Below are positions 20,627-31,496 of a stretch of DNA of 64,000 nt, in pieces. Under the pieces are notes generated by a model. It worked only from the letters and a program-made list of their open reading frames with translations, was not told the DNA's origin and did no database searches. This DNA comes from Certhia americana. Lineage: Eukaryota > Chordata > Aves > Passeriformes > Certhiidae. How positions within the stretch are numbered: the first letter of the stretch is position 1; the number at the start of each line of letters is the position of its first letter. Made by a program: the position numbers and the translations under genes. The stretch lies in contig CM031870.1 of NCBI GenBank assembly GCA_018697195.1, positions 13,419,835 to 13,483,834 on the forward strand. The letters are read 5' to 3'.

Positions 20627-21257
20627 CTGGAAAGGGAAGCAAGGGAAAGCAAGCATTAAGAGTCACTCCTTAGTTAATTGGTTTTGAATGATTTCATTTT
20701 TTAGAGTAACTCTATTCTTTCTCCTTCACAAGCAATACAAAAACCTCAAACAAGTAAATTTTGTTGTGATCCACCAGCAAATGAAGTAAACTAGTCCTAA
20801 AATTTAAGACAAAGCCATGTCTTAAGTGTCCATGGTGGATACTACAGCCTCCTTATACAACAGAGATGAAAAGGAAGATTGCAAGGCTACATTGCTACCA
20901 CCCTACTTCCAAAAGGCAAATATTGCAATACTGCACATAGAGCTAAACACAACTGAAACGTCTTGTGATCCAAGTGCAAAGGAAGGAAACTAGTACTGAA
21001 ATTTAAGACAAAGACATGGTGGATATGACACTGAATACAACACAGGAGATGAAGAAGCTTGCAAGGCTACCCTGGTACCATCCTACTTGAGGATGCCAAA
21101 TGTTGCATTCTCTTTTCTAAACTGGCAGCCGCGAAGAGATGAGAGCTGGGAGCAGTTTAACCACGGAGCCAGGGCTGCCACTCCCTTGTGCCAGGCACAG
21201 GGGACCCTCTGGCCCAGAAGAGCAAGGCAGGGGACAGTGAGAGCAGGGAGGGCTCAC
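20627..21257 (-). other. CREBBP: CREBBP intron 4
   Basis: 631 bp between the two TAZ1 exons. More than half of it is a diverged tandem duplication (20764-21110). The donor after exon 4 is gtgagc and the acceptor is tttccag. Confidence 0.93.
20764..21110 (+). repeat. Diverged tandem duplication in intron 4 (two units, offset about 198 bp)
   Basis: Unit 1 (about 20764-20931) and unit 2 (about 20962-21110) share in order TTGTGATCCA, AAACTAGT-CT-AAATTTAAGACAAAG, CATGGTGGATA, GAGATGAA, GCAAGGCTAC, CCTACTT and CAAAT-TTGCA. Unit 2 is shorter because of small deletions. It lies wholly between TAZ1 exons 4 and 5. Confidence 0.88.
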
Positions 21258-21507
21258 CTTGGCAGGCCTTGCCAGCCTGGCAGTGTGTCATGTGGTTGAG
21301 GACGTTCTTCATGGTGCGGCAGTGCGGGAGGGCGCAGGCGCGCACCTCGCCGTTGGCCTGCTCGCGCCGCTGACACTTGTGAGCGTGGAGCAGCAAGACC
21401 AGCTGCTGCTGGATCAGTTTGCGCTTCTCTGGGTCTGCCGTGGGCCCGCTGGCCATGGCCTGCGTCGGGACGATTCCCACTTGCTGGACTTGGGTTTGCA
21501 TCTGGGA
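21258..21507 (-). CDS. CREBBP: CREBBP exon 4 (residues 326-408): first part of TAZ1
   Basis: The exon is 250 nt (ctcttag|TCCCAG ... CAAG|gtgagc) and ends after the first base of a codon. It encodes the linker and then the TAZ1 zinc domain from about residue 350 ([14 protein letters not shown]). TAZ1 binds the transactivation domains of HIF-1alpha, CITED2, STAT2 and others. Zinc site 1 ligands are visible at H366, C370, C383 and C388; site 2 has H397, C401 and C407 here, with its fourth ligand in exon 5. The exon is nine bases (three residues) longer than human, in the M-Q-T-Q-V-Q-Q-V-G stretch upstream of TAZ1. It is strikingly CpG-dense compared with the surrounding introns. Confidence 0.97.
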
Positions 21508-21645
21508 CTAAGAGAAAAACGGAGAGTTCAGCATCGTGCCTGCGAGCCGCGGGTCTGATTTGCATCTTGGACAAGGATGTGAGCATCACAAAGCTGTGTG
21601 ATGAGTAACCCTTCAGTGAGCTACAAGGGTTATTGCACCACTCCC

Positions 21646-22560
21646 TGTTGTTGGGGTTTTCACGGTGAGTTGGGGAAAAGACGCACACACCAATGTGGTG
21701 CAAGTCTAATTTAAATTTTATTTTGCAATGCGAGCCATATTTATACACGTATTTTATAGCTTTATGCAAACACGTGACAGAGTTTGCTTCTAGATTGGTT
21801 AACAGTTGCTGTTCATGTGAATGCTTTTTTTTCCTAATTGGTTGGCAAAGTTTTGCAAAATTATGTTTTTACATCTGTTTGTATCTTCTTTAAATCTTGA
21901 ATTTTTTTTTTTTTAGATACTTCCCTGTTCTTTCCTTTATACTCTTTTTTACCTTGACCTGTTTTGTTTTCTTAAACTCTCTATCATTTTGTTCTTGTTT
22001 TGTTCTTGTATACTCTCTATCATTTTGGTTTTTTTCTCAAGCTCTCTTCTAAGGCTAAAACTTTTCATAGTCATAAAGAACAGCCAGGGCCCCAACACCC
22101 TGTAGTGTTGCAATGTGTCTGAACAACTTAGTTCTGGGGGTGCCCCAATCAAATTATCTTTAAGTGTGTTCTCAGATTCTCTAAAATTCATCAAAGTCAC
22201 TAAAAACAACAATAGTGCTAGACTAAAAAATCTTCAAAGCCACCAAAACAACAGTTAAGCTAAATCAAGAGCAGAGATGCTGAAAAATTAACAAAAACTA
22301 AAAACACTTAATTAAAAAACACCTAAACTTTCACCAATCACTTTTCCAAAAACCTTTGTAGTTTAAATAAATCAATTAACCAATTATGTATTAAGTAATA
22401 ATATAAACAATAATGTTAAAAATGTATAACTAAAGTAGTTAATATAAACAATAAATAACTTCTGCGTAATCATATTAATTCATGTCCAAAAGTCTAGCAC
22501 TCTCGAACATTTCTAATGCTGAAACAACATCAGTGTATTGGGAGGTTCCTTTGTTAAAAT
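21646..22560 (-). mobile_element. LTR-like element, sense with CREBBP; right-hand limit uncertain
   Basis: Read on the minus strand, the segment has CCAAT boxes (near 21836-21840 and 21794-21798), TATA-type sequences (about 21752-21758 and 21739-21745), AATAAA (21722-21717), a GT/T-rich stretch, and ends ...AACAACA, giving the TG...CA style terminus at 21646. This order is that of U3-R-U5 in a retroviral LTR, and the CACCACATTGGTGTG-like R segment recalls avian class II elements. No internal viral genes are seen, so a solo LTR is likely. I could not find the other terminus or a target-site duplication; the AT-rich part beyond about 22030 may not belong to it. Confidence 0.55.
21717..21722 (-). 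terminator. Poly(A) signal AATAAA in sense with CREBBP (from the LTR-like element)
   Basis: AATAAA on the minus strand is followed after about 20-40 nt by a GT/T-rich sequence (GGTGTGTGCGTCTTTT), the layout of a complete polyadenylation site. It lies about 210 bp upstream of exon 4 within intron 3. Confidence 0.55.
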
Positions 22561-22662
22561 ACTTACACAAACAAGGGTTTAAGTAACGAGCAATTCAAAA
22601 TACTGTTTATTAGAAAGACCATAATTCCAACATCAATGAGCTCATTTCACACTCAAAAGTGG

Positions 22663-22710
22663 AATTCTTTAAGGTCCCTTCCAACCTACACCATTCTATG
22701 ATTCTATGAA
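22663..22710 (+). mobile_element. CR1 LINE 3'-end fragment
   Basis: Contains the typical CR1 3' end: TTTAAGGTCCCTTCCAACC followed by ATTCTATGATTCTATGA. Only about 50 bp remain, 5'-truncated in plus orientation. Confidence 0.85.
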
Positions 22711-25700
22711 TTCAAGCTTGTTTAGTATAATATTTTCATACTATAGGGCAGATTTTCATATTATAGGTTTTATACACAGCAATCCTAGTTCCTTGTCCCT
22801 AACAAAAAGAGAAGTCCAATGGGAGAAGACAGTCAAAATTCTGTGACTGTCTCCATGTATTACAGCAAAAGGCAGAGCTGATTTTCCAAGCCTAAGTTAG
22901 TCTTTTTTTCTCTCCAAGTGATATTTTTTCCACAGAAAAAATTCCCAGGGCAAGCTGTACATAGTTTTCTCCTAGTGAGGGCCACCTAAATCTGGGTTGC
23001 ATTATGGCTACTGAAGAGAACTAGAGTTACCACAGGGTGACACTGGGTTCCATCAGCTTTAAAATCCAGTGGTTTACTTCCAGCATCCATTCTTTACGGA
23101 CACACTTCTCCACCAAGGCCTGAGCTCTGCCCAACAGCTGCAAACCCACAGAGATCTTCAGCCTAAGGCACAGCTCATAATAGTGCAGAAGAGGAAACAG
23201 CCTCTTTAACATGTCAATTATTCAGCAGAGATTAGACAGCTTTTCTACCTTCCCGGACAAATGTAGAAACTTGACTTTTAAAATTCAACAGATCTACAGC
23301 CTGCAATGACTCCTCTAGCAGGAACAGATATAGGACTGAAAAAGTGCTGAAATCCCTGTGATTTGCAGCCTGAATTAATCTTATGGACAAACAAGCAACT
23401 GCCCCAAGAATCATTTCAATTATGCACTGTCAAAACAGGTTACCACAGGAAAGCTCACCAAATTCTAAACTACTTAAGGAAAACCAGCCATAAAAAACAC
23501 TTTTAGATAGAATAGAGGAACATTAGGATTATGCTGGGGAGGTAACAGAGGAAGTAATTCAGTACTGCCTGCAGAACTACTAACCACAGCCTGCACATCA
23601 CATTTAAAGAAAATCAGATTTAAGTGTCAGCATACACCATTTGTAGCCCACTCTACTTCTCACCTTTGAGAATGAATCCTCATGAAATTCCATAGTCTAC
23701 AAAATCCTAATTTTCTTAGACCAACAAAAAAGTTCCCTGCACAAGTTTGTCCTACTCTAGCAACAAGCTTTGTTCTTGCACATCAGGTTTTGGAACTTGC
23801 TTTTCCTCTGGGGAATGAAGCACACAAGATCAAGTAGAAAACACCATGTCTAGTATTTGATGGAGGAAGTGGGGACTCTGTCACTTGATAGTGATTATAG
23901 TAAGTCTTAGACAAAGAGGAATTGCTGAATCTGTTTGTCTTGGGCTTTCAAGAGAAAGAACAATAAAAGGAATAAGGGGGTGAATGAAGGAAACCCTGAA
24001 CATCTGCTCCCACTGCATGCAGCTGAAATTCAGTCTTCCATTTCTCCTGTGAACAAATCCAGAGCAGAGAGGTTTAGCTGAAACAATTCTTGGGTCACAA
24101 ATAGGAAACAATTAGTTCAGCTAATCTGCAGAAAAATATAGGGATCATGCCAAAGAAAATCTTGTTGGAAGCGATGCTTTCATCCCAGTCAAAGAATTGT
24201 TTCCCAAGCCAAGTCCTCCTTTTGTTACTACCCTTCCACTTAACAGACACAACTGCAGCTGTATCAGCACAGATGCCCTGACCCAGAAGGGTTTCTTGAG
24301 GACTGAGTAACAAAAAAGCAGAATTGCAGAGTATCAGTGGTTTGAAGAACAAAGCAGTCTCAGTCCACATCAGTGTGTCTGCAGGTAGGCACAAAACCCC
24401 CTCAGAATATAAAGCTTCTTGTTGCTTCATCTGACTGACTGACAATGTTCTTGCTGAAGCATGAAGTTCAGGCACTTCTGGATCCACAATTAAAATAAAT
24501 CATTCAACAGTCAGATAAACAAGGCAAAAAAGGTATTTTTGTTTCTCTTGCCACATGCTCTACCATCAACAGAGCAAATGGATCCGGGGTTGGAAATCTG
24601 CTAAAACCTCTGGCAGAGATGGGAATGTCAATAATCAGGTTTCTAGAAACTGAGTTATACACAATTGTATAGGGAAAGGCAGCTATTAATACTCTTTAAA
24701 ATTATGGAAAACTCATTTACAGAGTAAGATGGTTCTGCCCTGTCCCTATCCTCAAGGGCAAAAGCTTCCTGCATGTCTGGGCAGCACAGATGCACAAGTA
24801 TCTTGTTGTTGTGGACTTGGATGGACTCAAAGTTCCCTGGTGGTTTTACTTTACTGAGATGACCAGTAATTCTCAATGTTTTTATGCATTTATATTCAAA
24901 AACACTCAACATTGTCAAGATGGAACACTATGTACTTTTTCTTATAAAAGCAGGCAGCAATCTCAGCAGCAGAGGCAATCTTACAGCAGGTAAACAACCT
25001 AATACAGAACTCTGCCTCAGCTCTGCTCTACAGAGCATTATGGTTTTAAAATACTTTGCTTCTTCTGTAATTTCTGTTTACTTCCATGTTTTTTTCTTCT
25101 TCCTTATAGAAGAATGTGACTTTCACTGTATGAGGACAAATCCTGCATTTAAAAAATGCCTTTTAGTTCTATAAGAGAGGTTTGTAATCAACAGCAGATC
25201 TTAGTGAGGTTATTAAGAATTCACTTCCACAAATCCCATACACAGGGACATTAAGGTGACACATCCCCAAACTTCTTCAGTTCCCTTCCAACCACAGGCT
25301 TAAGGTGTGATCCTGAAGGTCCCTTCCAGAGAAGGAATATCCACAAAGTGGATACACAGCTGAACTATAAATTGCAAAGAACTTCTAATTAGCAACCTTT
25401 CTATCTGAATTAAGTGTTCATAGTGTGACCAACTCCATTAATGAGTATCCCAATAAATTTCCAGTAAGATTCAAAAAAGTCCTTCCTGTCCACAGGATTT
25501 GCAGGAATGCTCTAGTAAGTGCAGAACCAGCTCTGAAGAGCCAAGGGAGCATCATTCTGTCCCAAAACTGAAGGAGAGCAGAAGCAGCAGCTACTGGGTG
25601 GCATCAAGGCCAAAGGCACTCTCCAGTGCAGCCACTTGATGACCAGAGTTTCGCTGGCAAAGTGACACAGAACTGGTCCATACTTCTTGCAATTCCTGTG

Positions 25701-26130
25701 GATTGTGGTTTCCCTGATTCTACCAGTTACTCTCAACAGGCATGGAATGAACAGCCTGGTCCTGGTCCAAACAGGAAGGATCCTTCTGACACCAGGAACA
25801 CAGGGTCTGCTTTGGGCCCAGAGGCTGGAGGCTTCCACGTACACAAATGGGCTGAGACAAGCACTACATGCACAGGCATTTGCATTTGTGTCCCAAAACC
25901 CTGCAGTGCTGCGTTTCCTCACCTAAGGAGCAGGAGGAATCAGAATCTGAGTCTGAATGGTGGGCAGAAGACTCCACAGGACAGGCAAAGAGGCTTCCTG
26001 AAGAGGACATGGCCTCAGAAGGCCATCCTGCTGTCTGGAGGGATGTGATGTCAGCCTATAGCACCAACCTGAGCACTGACAGTGCTCTAGAAAATGAGAT
26101 AGGAAGATACTCAGCTCCTGAACACAAAGC

Positions 26131-26388
26131 CAACAGACTCACAGAACCATTTAGGTTGGAAGAGCCCTTTGAGTTCAAGTCCAATCTGTGCCTGATCCCC
26201 ACCTTGTCATCAGCCCAGAGCATGGAGTATCACATCCAGGTTTTCCTTGAACACCTCCAGAGATGGGGACTTCAACACTCCCCATGGCAGTCAATTCCAA
26301 TGCCTGATAACCTTTTCTGGGAAGAAATCCTTCCTGATGTCCAACCTGAACCTCCCCTGCAGCACCTTGAGGCTGTGGTCTTGGCATG
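26131..26388 (-). mobile_element. CR1 LINE fragment
   Basis: The reverse complement of a CR1 3' region: the left end has the CACAGAACCATTTAGGTTGG tail complement, followed by the conserved CR1 blocks ending near TTCTGGGAAGAAATCCTTCC and CAACCTGAACCTCCCCTG. 5'-truncated, in sense with CREBBP. Confidence 0.88.
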
Positions 26389-26463
26389 AAGAACGTGTTT
26401 AGAGCTCAAGATTTATTTCAAAGCTTTGGCACTGACATCGATAAAGGCCAAGTTTTCATCTCA

Positions 26464-26526
26464 AGGGTAAACTTGAATATGAAAGGGTAAACTTGATACG
26501 AAAATATTCCTTCAAAGGAATATTTT
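26464..26526. repeat. Two 20-bp direct repeats followed by a perfect 12-bp inverted repeat
   Basis: AGGGTAAACTTGAATATGAA and its near copy AGGGTAAACTTGATACGAAA lie head to tail. They are followed at 26501-26526 by AAAATATTCCTT-CA-AAGGAATATTTT, a perfect inverted repeat with a 2-nt centre. The centre CCTTCAAAGG is one base from a CArG box. Confidence 0.85.
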
Positions 26527-28396
26527 AAACTTCCCACTTCCACCCCTGAGGGTAATGAACAAACCTGCAAGCCCATGACAACCTCAAAGGTGAGAAGGCT
26601 CCTATGGTCAGGCCACAGAAAGAACCTGAATAGTTGGTCAGTGCACTTAGCTTTTAATTGCTAAAGGAATTTTGCTTCAAAACCAGCCTCAATTCTATGC
26701 CATTTAGTCTGCTATGCATGAAGGCTGAGTTAGCTTCTTTCTTAAGGATACACTTGCAGAGTTCTATGTCCTCATCTTTCTGATTTGCAGGACCAGCAAA
26801 TGCCAAGAAATACACACTGAAGAAGTGTTTCAAAGTAGGAAAAGGAGACAAAATACAGGAAGGTGTAGACAGATTCCAGCTCTCACATAAAAGAAATCAC
26901 CTGAGCAAATATTGAGGGGTTATATACCCTACATAAAACTTAGTATTTTAGTGGGGGGACAAAACAGCCTGGGTAAGGAGGAGCATTAAAAATCCCAGAT
27001 AACCAATTCTGAATAGAAAAAAGGATAAAGCAGAAATGAGAAGTTTGTAAGGGAAGGAAAGCCATGCTGTTGGAGTACTGGCTATGGAGCACCTCAGCTG
27101 CTGGAATAGAGCAGGACACAGCAATGGATACTCTCCATTGCTTATATTTGCATATGGGGGAGGGGAGAGTGGAACATGGGCCAGAGCTTTGGGAAAAGAT
27201 TAATTCCTCTTTGTCAGCTTTTGCCAGCCTGGCACTGTATTTACAGATGATGCAAAAGTTAAAATATTCCATCGTTCAAAGCAATCCATGTCCCCAGGAT
27301 GAACTCCTGTACTAAGGCAAGACAGAGATGCTCTGCTCCCAACACAACAACGTCCTTTCCCTGGCACTGAACACTATCTGTTGGATTTGTTTCCAGGTTA
27401 TTAAGATCTTCTCCTTTAGACTTAAGTAGAGCCTTTTCCCAGCTGTTCACTGCTGTAAATCAGGTGGGGTTTTCTTGAGGAAGGGAAGGAGTGAGCTTGC
27501 CTGTGAACAAGAAACTGAATTTCAGAGTGGAGGTCAGGTCAGGGCAGGCACAGGGAAGGTGAGCACAGCTGACAGCAAGCCCAGCAGAGACTGGGAGAAT
27601 GCTGAAGAGAGCAGCAAGCACACACTCAGCAAGCTGCCAGCTCAACAGCCACAGACCTTTCCACAGGGACAGAGGAGAGTGGCTGTGCTGTAAGGGAGGA
27701 AAAATCACAGAAAGAGTCAGAACGCAGTCCTTCCTTCCTGGAAGGGCACAAGAGTTAAGTGATTCTTCATAAAGCCTTTTCTTTCTGGTCTCTAGAATAA
27801 AATACCAGCTGTCTATTTTAAGTAGCTACAGTTCTGCTTGCTCTAATTAAACCTGGCCTCCCAGTTTAAAAGCTTTCTTTCTTCCTCTCCCTCAGAGGTC
27901 TGCAGCACGGCACACCTGAGACATCCTCACCCCCAAGTCACTTCTTCTGATCAAAATCTGTTATTACAGAAATCCATAGGACATAAAAAGAAACAAAGAA
28001 AAACACAACACAGAGATCCTGACGCAGTTTAGGAAGTGATGAGAGGGTAAAAAACCAAAGGAGAAGATGTGCTGCTCCAATTTTAAGTCAAGAATTGAAG
28101 AAAACTGATTTCCTTTGCTTTCAAAAAGCAATATTCTCTCAACTCCATCTGCTGGTCATAGGGATAACTGTGAAACCATGCTGGCGTCTGGAAGCCAAAC
28201 TTCCCCCATTGTGCTCCTAACCCATGCAGAAATACCAGATTTACTGGTATGTCCACGAAGGAACCATCCACCACCACCCTTGGAACAGGCAGCACTGCAG
28301 GGAGTGCAAAGCTTCAGTGAGCTTGATGGAAAAGCCTCACAGGGTTCCCCCCCTTCAGCAGCTCCTCCCGGCGCCTGCGCACTCCAAAACCAGAGC

Positions 28397-28514
28397 CTGC
28401 TGGCTCCCAAAGTGGCTGCTGGCTCCCAAAGTGGCTGCTGGCTNNNNNNNNNNCTGCTGGCTCCCAAAGTGGCTGCTGGCTCCCAAAGTGGCTGCTGGCT
28501 CCCAAAGTGGCTGC
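28397..28514 (+). repeat. 19-bp minisatellite with an internal sequence gap
   Basis: Five complete identical units of CTGCTGGCTCCCAAAGTGG (starts 28397, 28416, 28454, 28473, 28492) plus partial units. The array is interrupted by ten Ns at 28444-28453. The Ns replace exactly the last ten bases of the third unit, so the array stays in phase if the gap length is literal. The true copy number is unknown. The open frames crossing it are repeat artefacts. Confidence 0.95.
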
Positions 28515-29103
28515 ACACCACTAGAGAGCCTGAGAGCAGAGCGTGGCTCGCTTCCACAGCCCAGGGATTGTGCATGATCTCACCTCAGCACAGCATTGCC
28601 AGTCCTGCATCAGAACCATTTCAGCAGCACTGAAGCTCAGTAATGTGTCACCAAAACTTCCAACACGAAAAAAAAAATTTTTTCTTTTGGAAACAAGCCT
28701 TTCACTCAAGTTTTCAAGCTGCCCATTCTGTATAGGGAACGGATTCTGTAGTAGCCCCACAAAGCAAGAGCTAATATGCTGTTTGGATCATCATTAAAAC
28801 AAAACAAACAAACAAAATCAATCCATCCTGCTGGCACTGAAAATTAATACCTTAATGCTGACCTCTTAATCATTTTAATACCATAAGGTTTGTTCTTCTT
28901 TTCTAATTAAAGAGATTAATCCAAATGTGCTTCTCAGGGTGTAGTGTAAGGTCATGCCTGGAACATGGGCTGCAGTGAACTAACACTTCAGAGACCCAAT
29001 TTACTGGGCAGGCGGGGAGGATGGGAGAGTGCTGTTCTTAGGAGAATGGTTGCCTGAATTTGGATTAAAAATCCAAACCCATATCTGCAGCACATTTGTC
29101 CTG

Positions 29104-29129
29104 GCTGCCAGGGAAAGGTCCCTGGCAGC
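29104..29129. repeat. Perfect 11-bp inverted repeat with a 4-nt loop
   Basis: GCTGCCAGGGA-AAGG-TCCCTGGCAGC, GC-rich arms in an AT-rich intron. It could form a stable hairpin in the CREBBP pre-mRNA or a cruciform in DNA. The stem is too short for a microRNA precursor. Confidence 0.85.
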
Positions 29130-31402
29130 GGGAAAAGTTCTGATTACTGTTGAGGACAGGGGTGTCACACAGTAATGGTTAGAATAATGTGGGTTAAGAA
29201 ACTTAATCATCTTTTACTTTTGCAGCACACATATAATGTGCAAGTCTAAAGACTGAAAGGAGTATTAAAAAATACTTTGGTTTTCAGGTCTTAGGGGCCT
29301 TTAGACAATAGCTGCACCTTTCTGCTTCCTCTTCTCTTGCTTAAATATCCTTGTGGTAACCACAATGTTCAGTGCCATGCTGCAATCTGGCTTCCTGCCT
29401 CAGACAGGCCACACACCACCAGTGTTTTCATTCACATGGGTTTGTCTCTCACATGGAATAGTACTTTGGGGGCCCTTTAAGATAAGGATAGTATAGAGGG
29501 CTGGTTTAGCAAGATATGTGGTTGCACTCATCCCACAAAGGACCCTGAATGGGTTTTTTTGGGGTTTTTGAAATATGCAGCTGTCTTTCACTTGCTGTTG
29601 TAGATAGAGTCTGAACTGATCCTCCACAGGTTCATTTTTGAACAATGTTAACAGAACACAATACCCTTTTCCACATGACTGCTGCCTCCCTCAGGGAACA
29701 GGACAGGCCATGTCTCCAGGCCAAGCACATTATTTAAATAAACCATCATCTCCAGGGATCTAAAGCATTCCAGGACATAGAAATGGCAGCAGGATTGCAG
29801 CAAGAACGCACAGCAGGATTGCTCAAACACTCCAGCTCTGCTCTGGGGACCTGCCTCTGTCACAAGCTGCTTTTCACAAGAGCCATTTGGGTCACATTTT
29901 GGTTGCCCAATGTGAGTGACAGATGTCACTTAGATGTGTGTTTCTGTAACTCATGGAACTGCTGTGGATGTTACTTTACCCTTAGGTAATGCCTTAACAT
30001 ATGAAATAAGGTTTAGCAAGCCAGAGCCTACAAACCTCAGGTTCTGAGTCAGCAGATTCTGCCAGTCTTACTCTCCTTGTGCCTCTGTGCTTAAAACTGG
30101 GGCAACACATCTTTATCTCAGAGAGGTGCTGTGAAAATGAACTAATCCAAAGTATAAGCCTGCTCCAGTGCTGACTGCCACAGGAAAGAACATTTGGAAA
30201 TGACCAAGTGAGATATATTACAACACACAGCCAGCAATCCCCACAGCTACACACCGAGCTGCAAAAATAGAACTAAATGTTGACTGTGTGCTCTTTCCAG
30301 GGGCTCTGTTCATATTGTTCACTGAATAAAGCAAAGTCCCTGTGGAAGGAATAACATATGGCCATGGATGTGCTATTACCAAATAACTACACTGCCTTAC
30401 CCACTGTTGCCAAATAAAGGTTAAATTCTAACAAGTATGACATTTCTTCTTAAGTTCTTGGCTTTGCAATAAAAATGTTTTGATGGAAATTCAGTTTTTG
30501 AAGTTACACCCTTGTCAGGACCACTGTGCCTCTAACCCCTGTGTGAGCTGAGACCTTTGGGCTCCACAGTACCAATGTCTGTGGCTGAAATGCCCATTAC
30601 TCTGTGTTAGTGAGAGGGAAAAGAAGATATATTGGACACCCAAAGCTTCTGACACCTGAGAAACAAAGATAGACAGTTCTGATTATTCTCTCAGTTGGTA
30701 TTTTTGACATTTTAAAACTGCAATTGATACTACTGGGAAAGTTTCCCTTACTTTCCTCTTTCTCTTGGACAAGATGGGAGAAAGAAAACAGCTTTTGATT
30801 TTATTTCTCTCCCGTTGTCTGACAAGCCTTGATGGCAAATGCCTTTTTTATTCCACCTGAATATTGACCACCACATCCTATACTAGTAAGTGAGTATATT
30901 AAGATTAAGACTTTCCCCAAACCTGGCTTTTAAATGAGCACAAAATTAGGCTTCAAGATCACCCAGTCCCTGAGACGAATACAGCATTTTGGAGAGGCCT
31001 GCAGGTTCTCTGCAGCATCAAGACAACAACTCACTTGCTTTACACCTGATCCAAACACTTAATAAACACAATTAGAGTAGTCATGCAGCAAATTGTCTTT
31101 TACAAATATTCTGCATGAATGCAAGTGGTGTTCTGAACATGGTCTTAATCCAGTCAGAAGCTCCTTTCCATAATCATAAACAGTAAATGACAGATGCTAT
31201 TAAAGAAAGATTTCACAGCGTAACTAGAGGAAAATTAGGAAGTGGTTCTCTAAAATCAGGAGAAAAGAGGAAGTTTATTGAATCCTCTTAGCTCTCATAG
31301 AGAGACTATTAGTGACAGGCAGGTAGTAAAAACACTAATGGAAGAGCAAGCATTGGTTGTGCCAAAAAATAGCTTTTTTTGATTTAAATTAAAAAATAAG
31401 CA

Positions 31403-31496
31403 ATTTGCATCTTAGGGAAGGTCTTACAAGTTTCTATAGAAACTGCTATCATGTATAAGAATATAAAATGCAACAAGCTGGAGTTTCCATAGAAAC
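31403..31496. promoter_or_regulatory. Candidate intronic enhancer: octamer plus two X-box palindromes
   Basis: ATTTGCAT (perfect POU octamer, 31403-31410) is followed by GTTTCTATAGAAAC (31430-31443) and GTTTCCATAGAAAC (31483-31496). Both 14-mers fit the RFX X-box rule GTHNYYATRRNAAC completely, and the first is a perfect palindrome. Their starts are 53 bp apart. The motif matches are direct observations; enhancer function is inferred. Confidence 0.5.

Noticed and set aside
25260..25330. Further CR1 3'-end fragment (contains GAAGGTCCCTTCCAGAG)
   Set aside because: The match is too short and scrambled to separate from chance without an alignment.
25626..26389. Overlapping open frames of 136-173 aa
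   Set aside because: The longest ends inside a CR1 fragment. The rest has no recognisable domain, splice context or codon pattern. Probably chance.
28115..28633. Open frames of 117-172 aa reading through the N gap on both strands
   Set aside because: They consist largely of the 19-bp minisatellite (cycling frames) and undefined residues. There is no evidence of a gene.
29104..29129. MicroRNA precursor
   Set aside because: The stem is only 11 bp, and the flanks do not extend the pairing to the roughly 30 bp needed.
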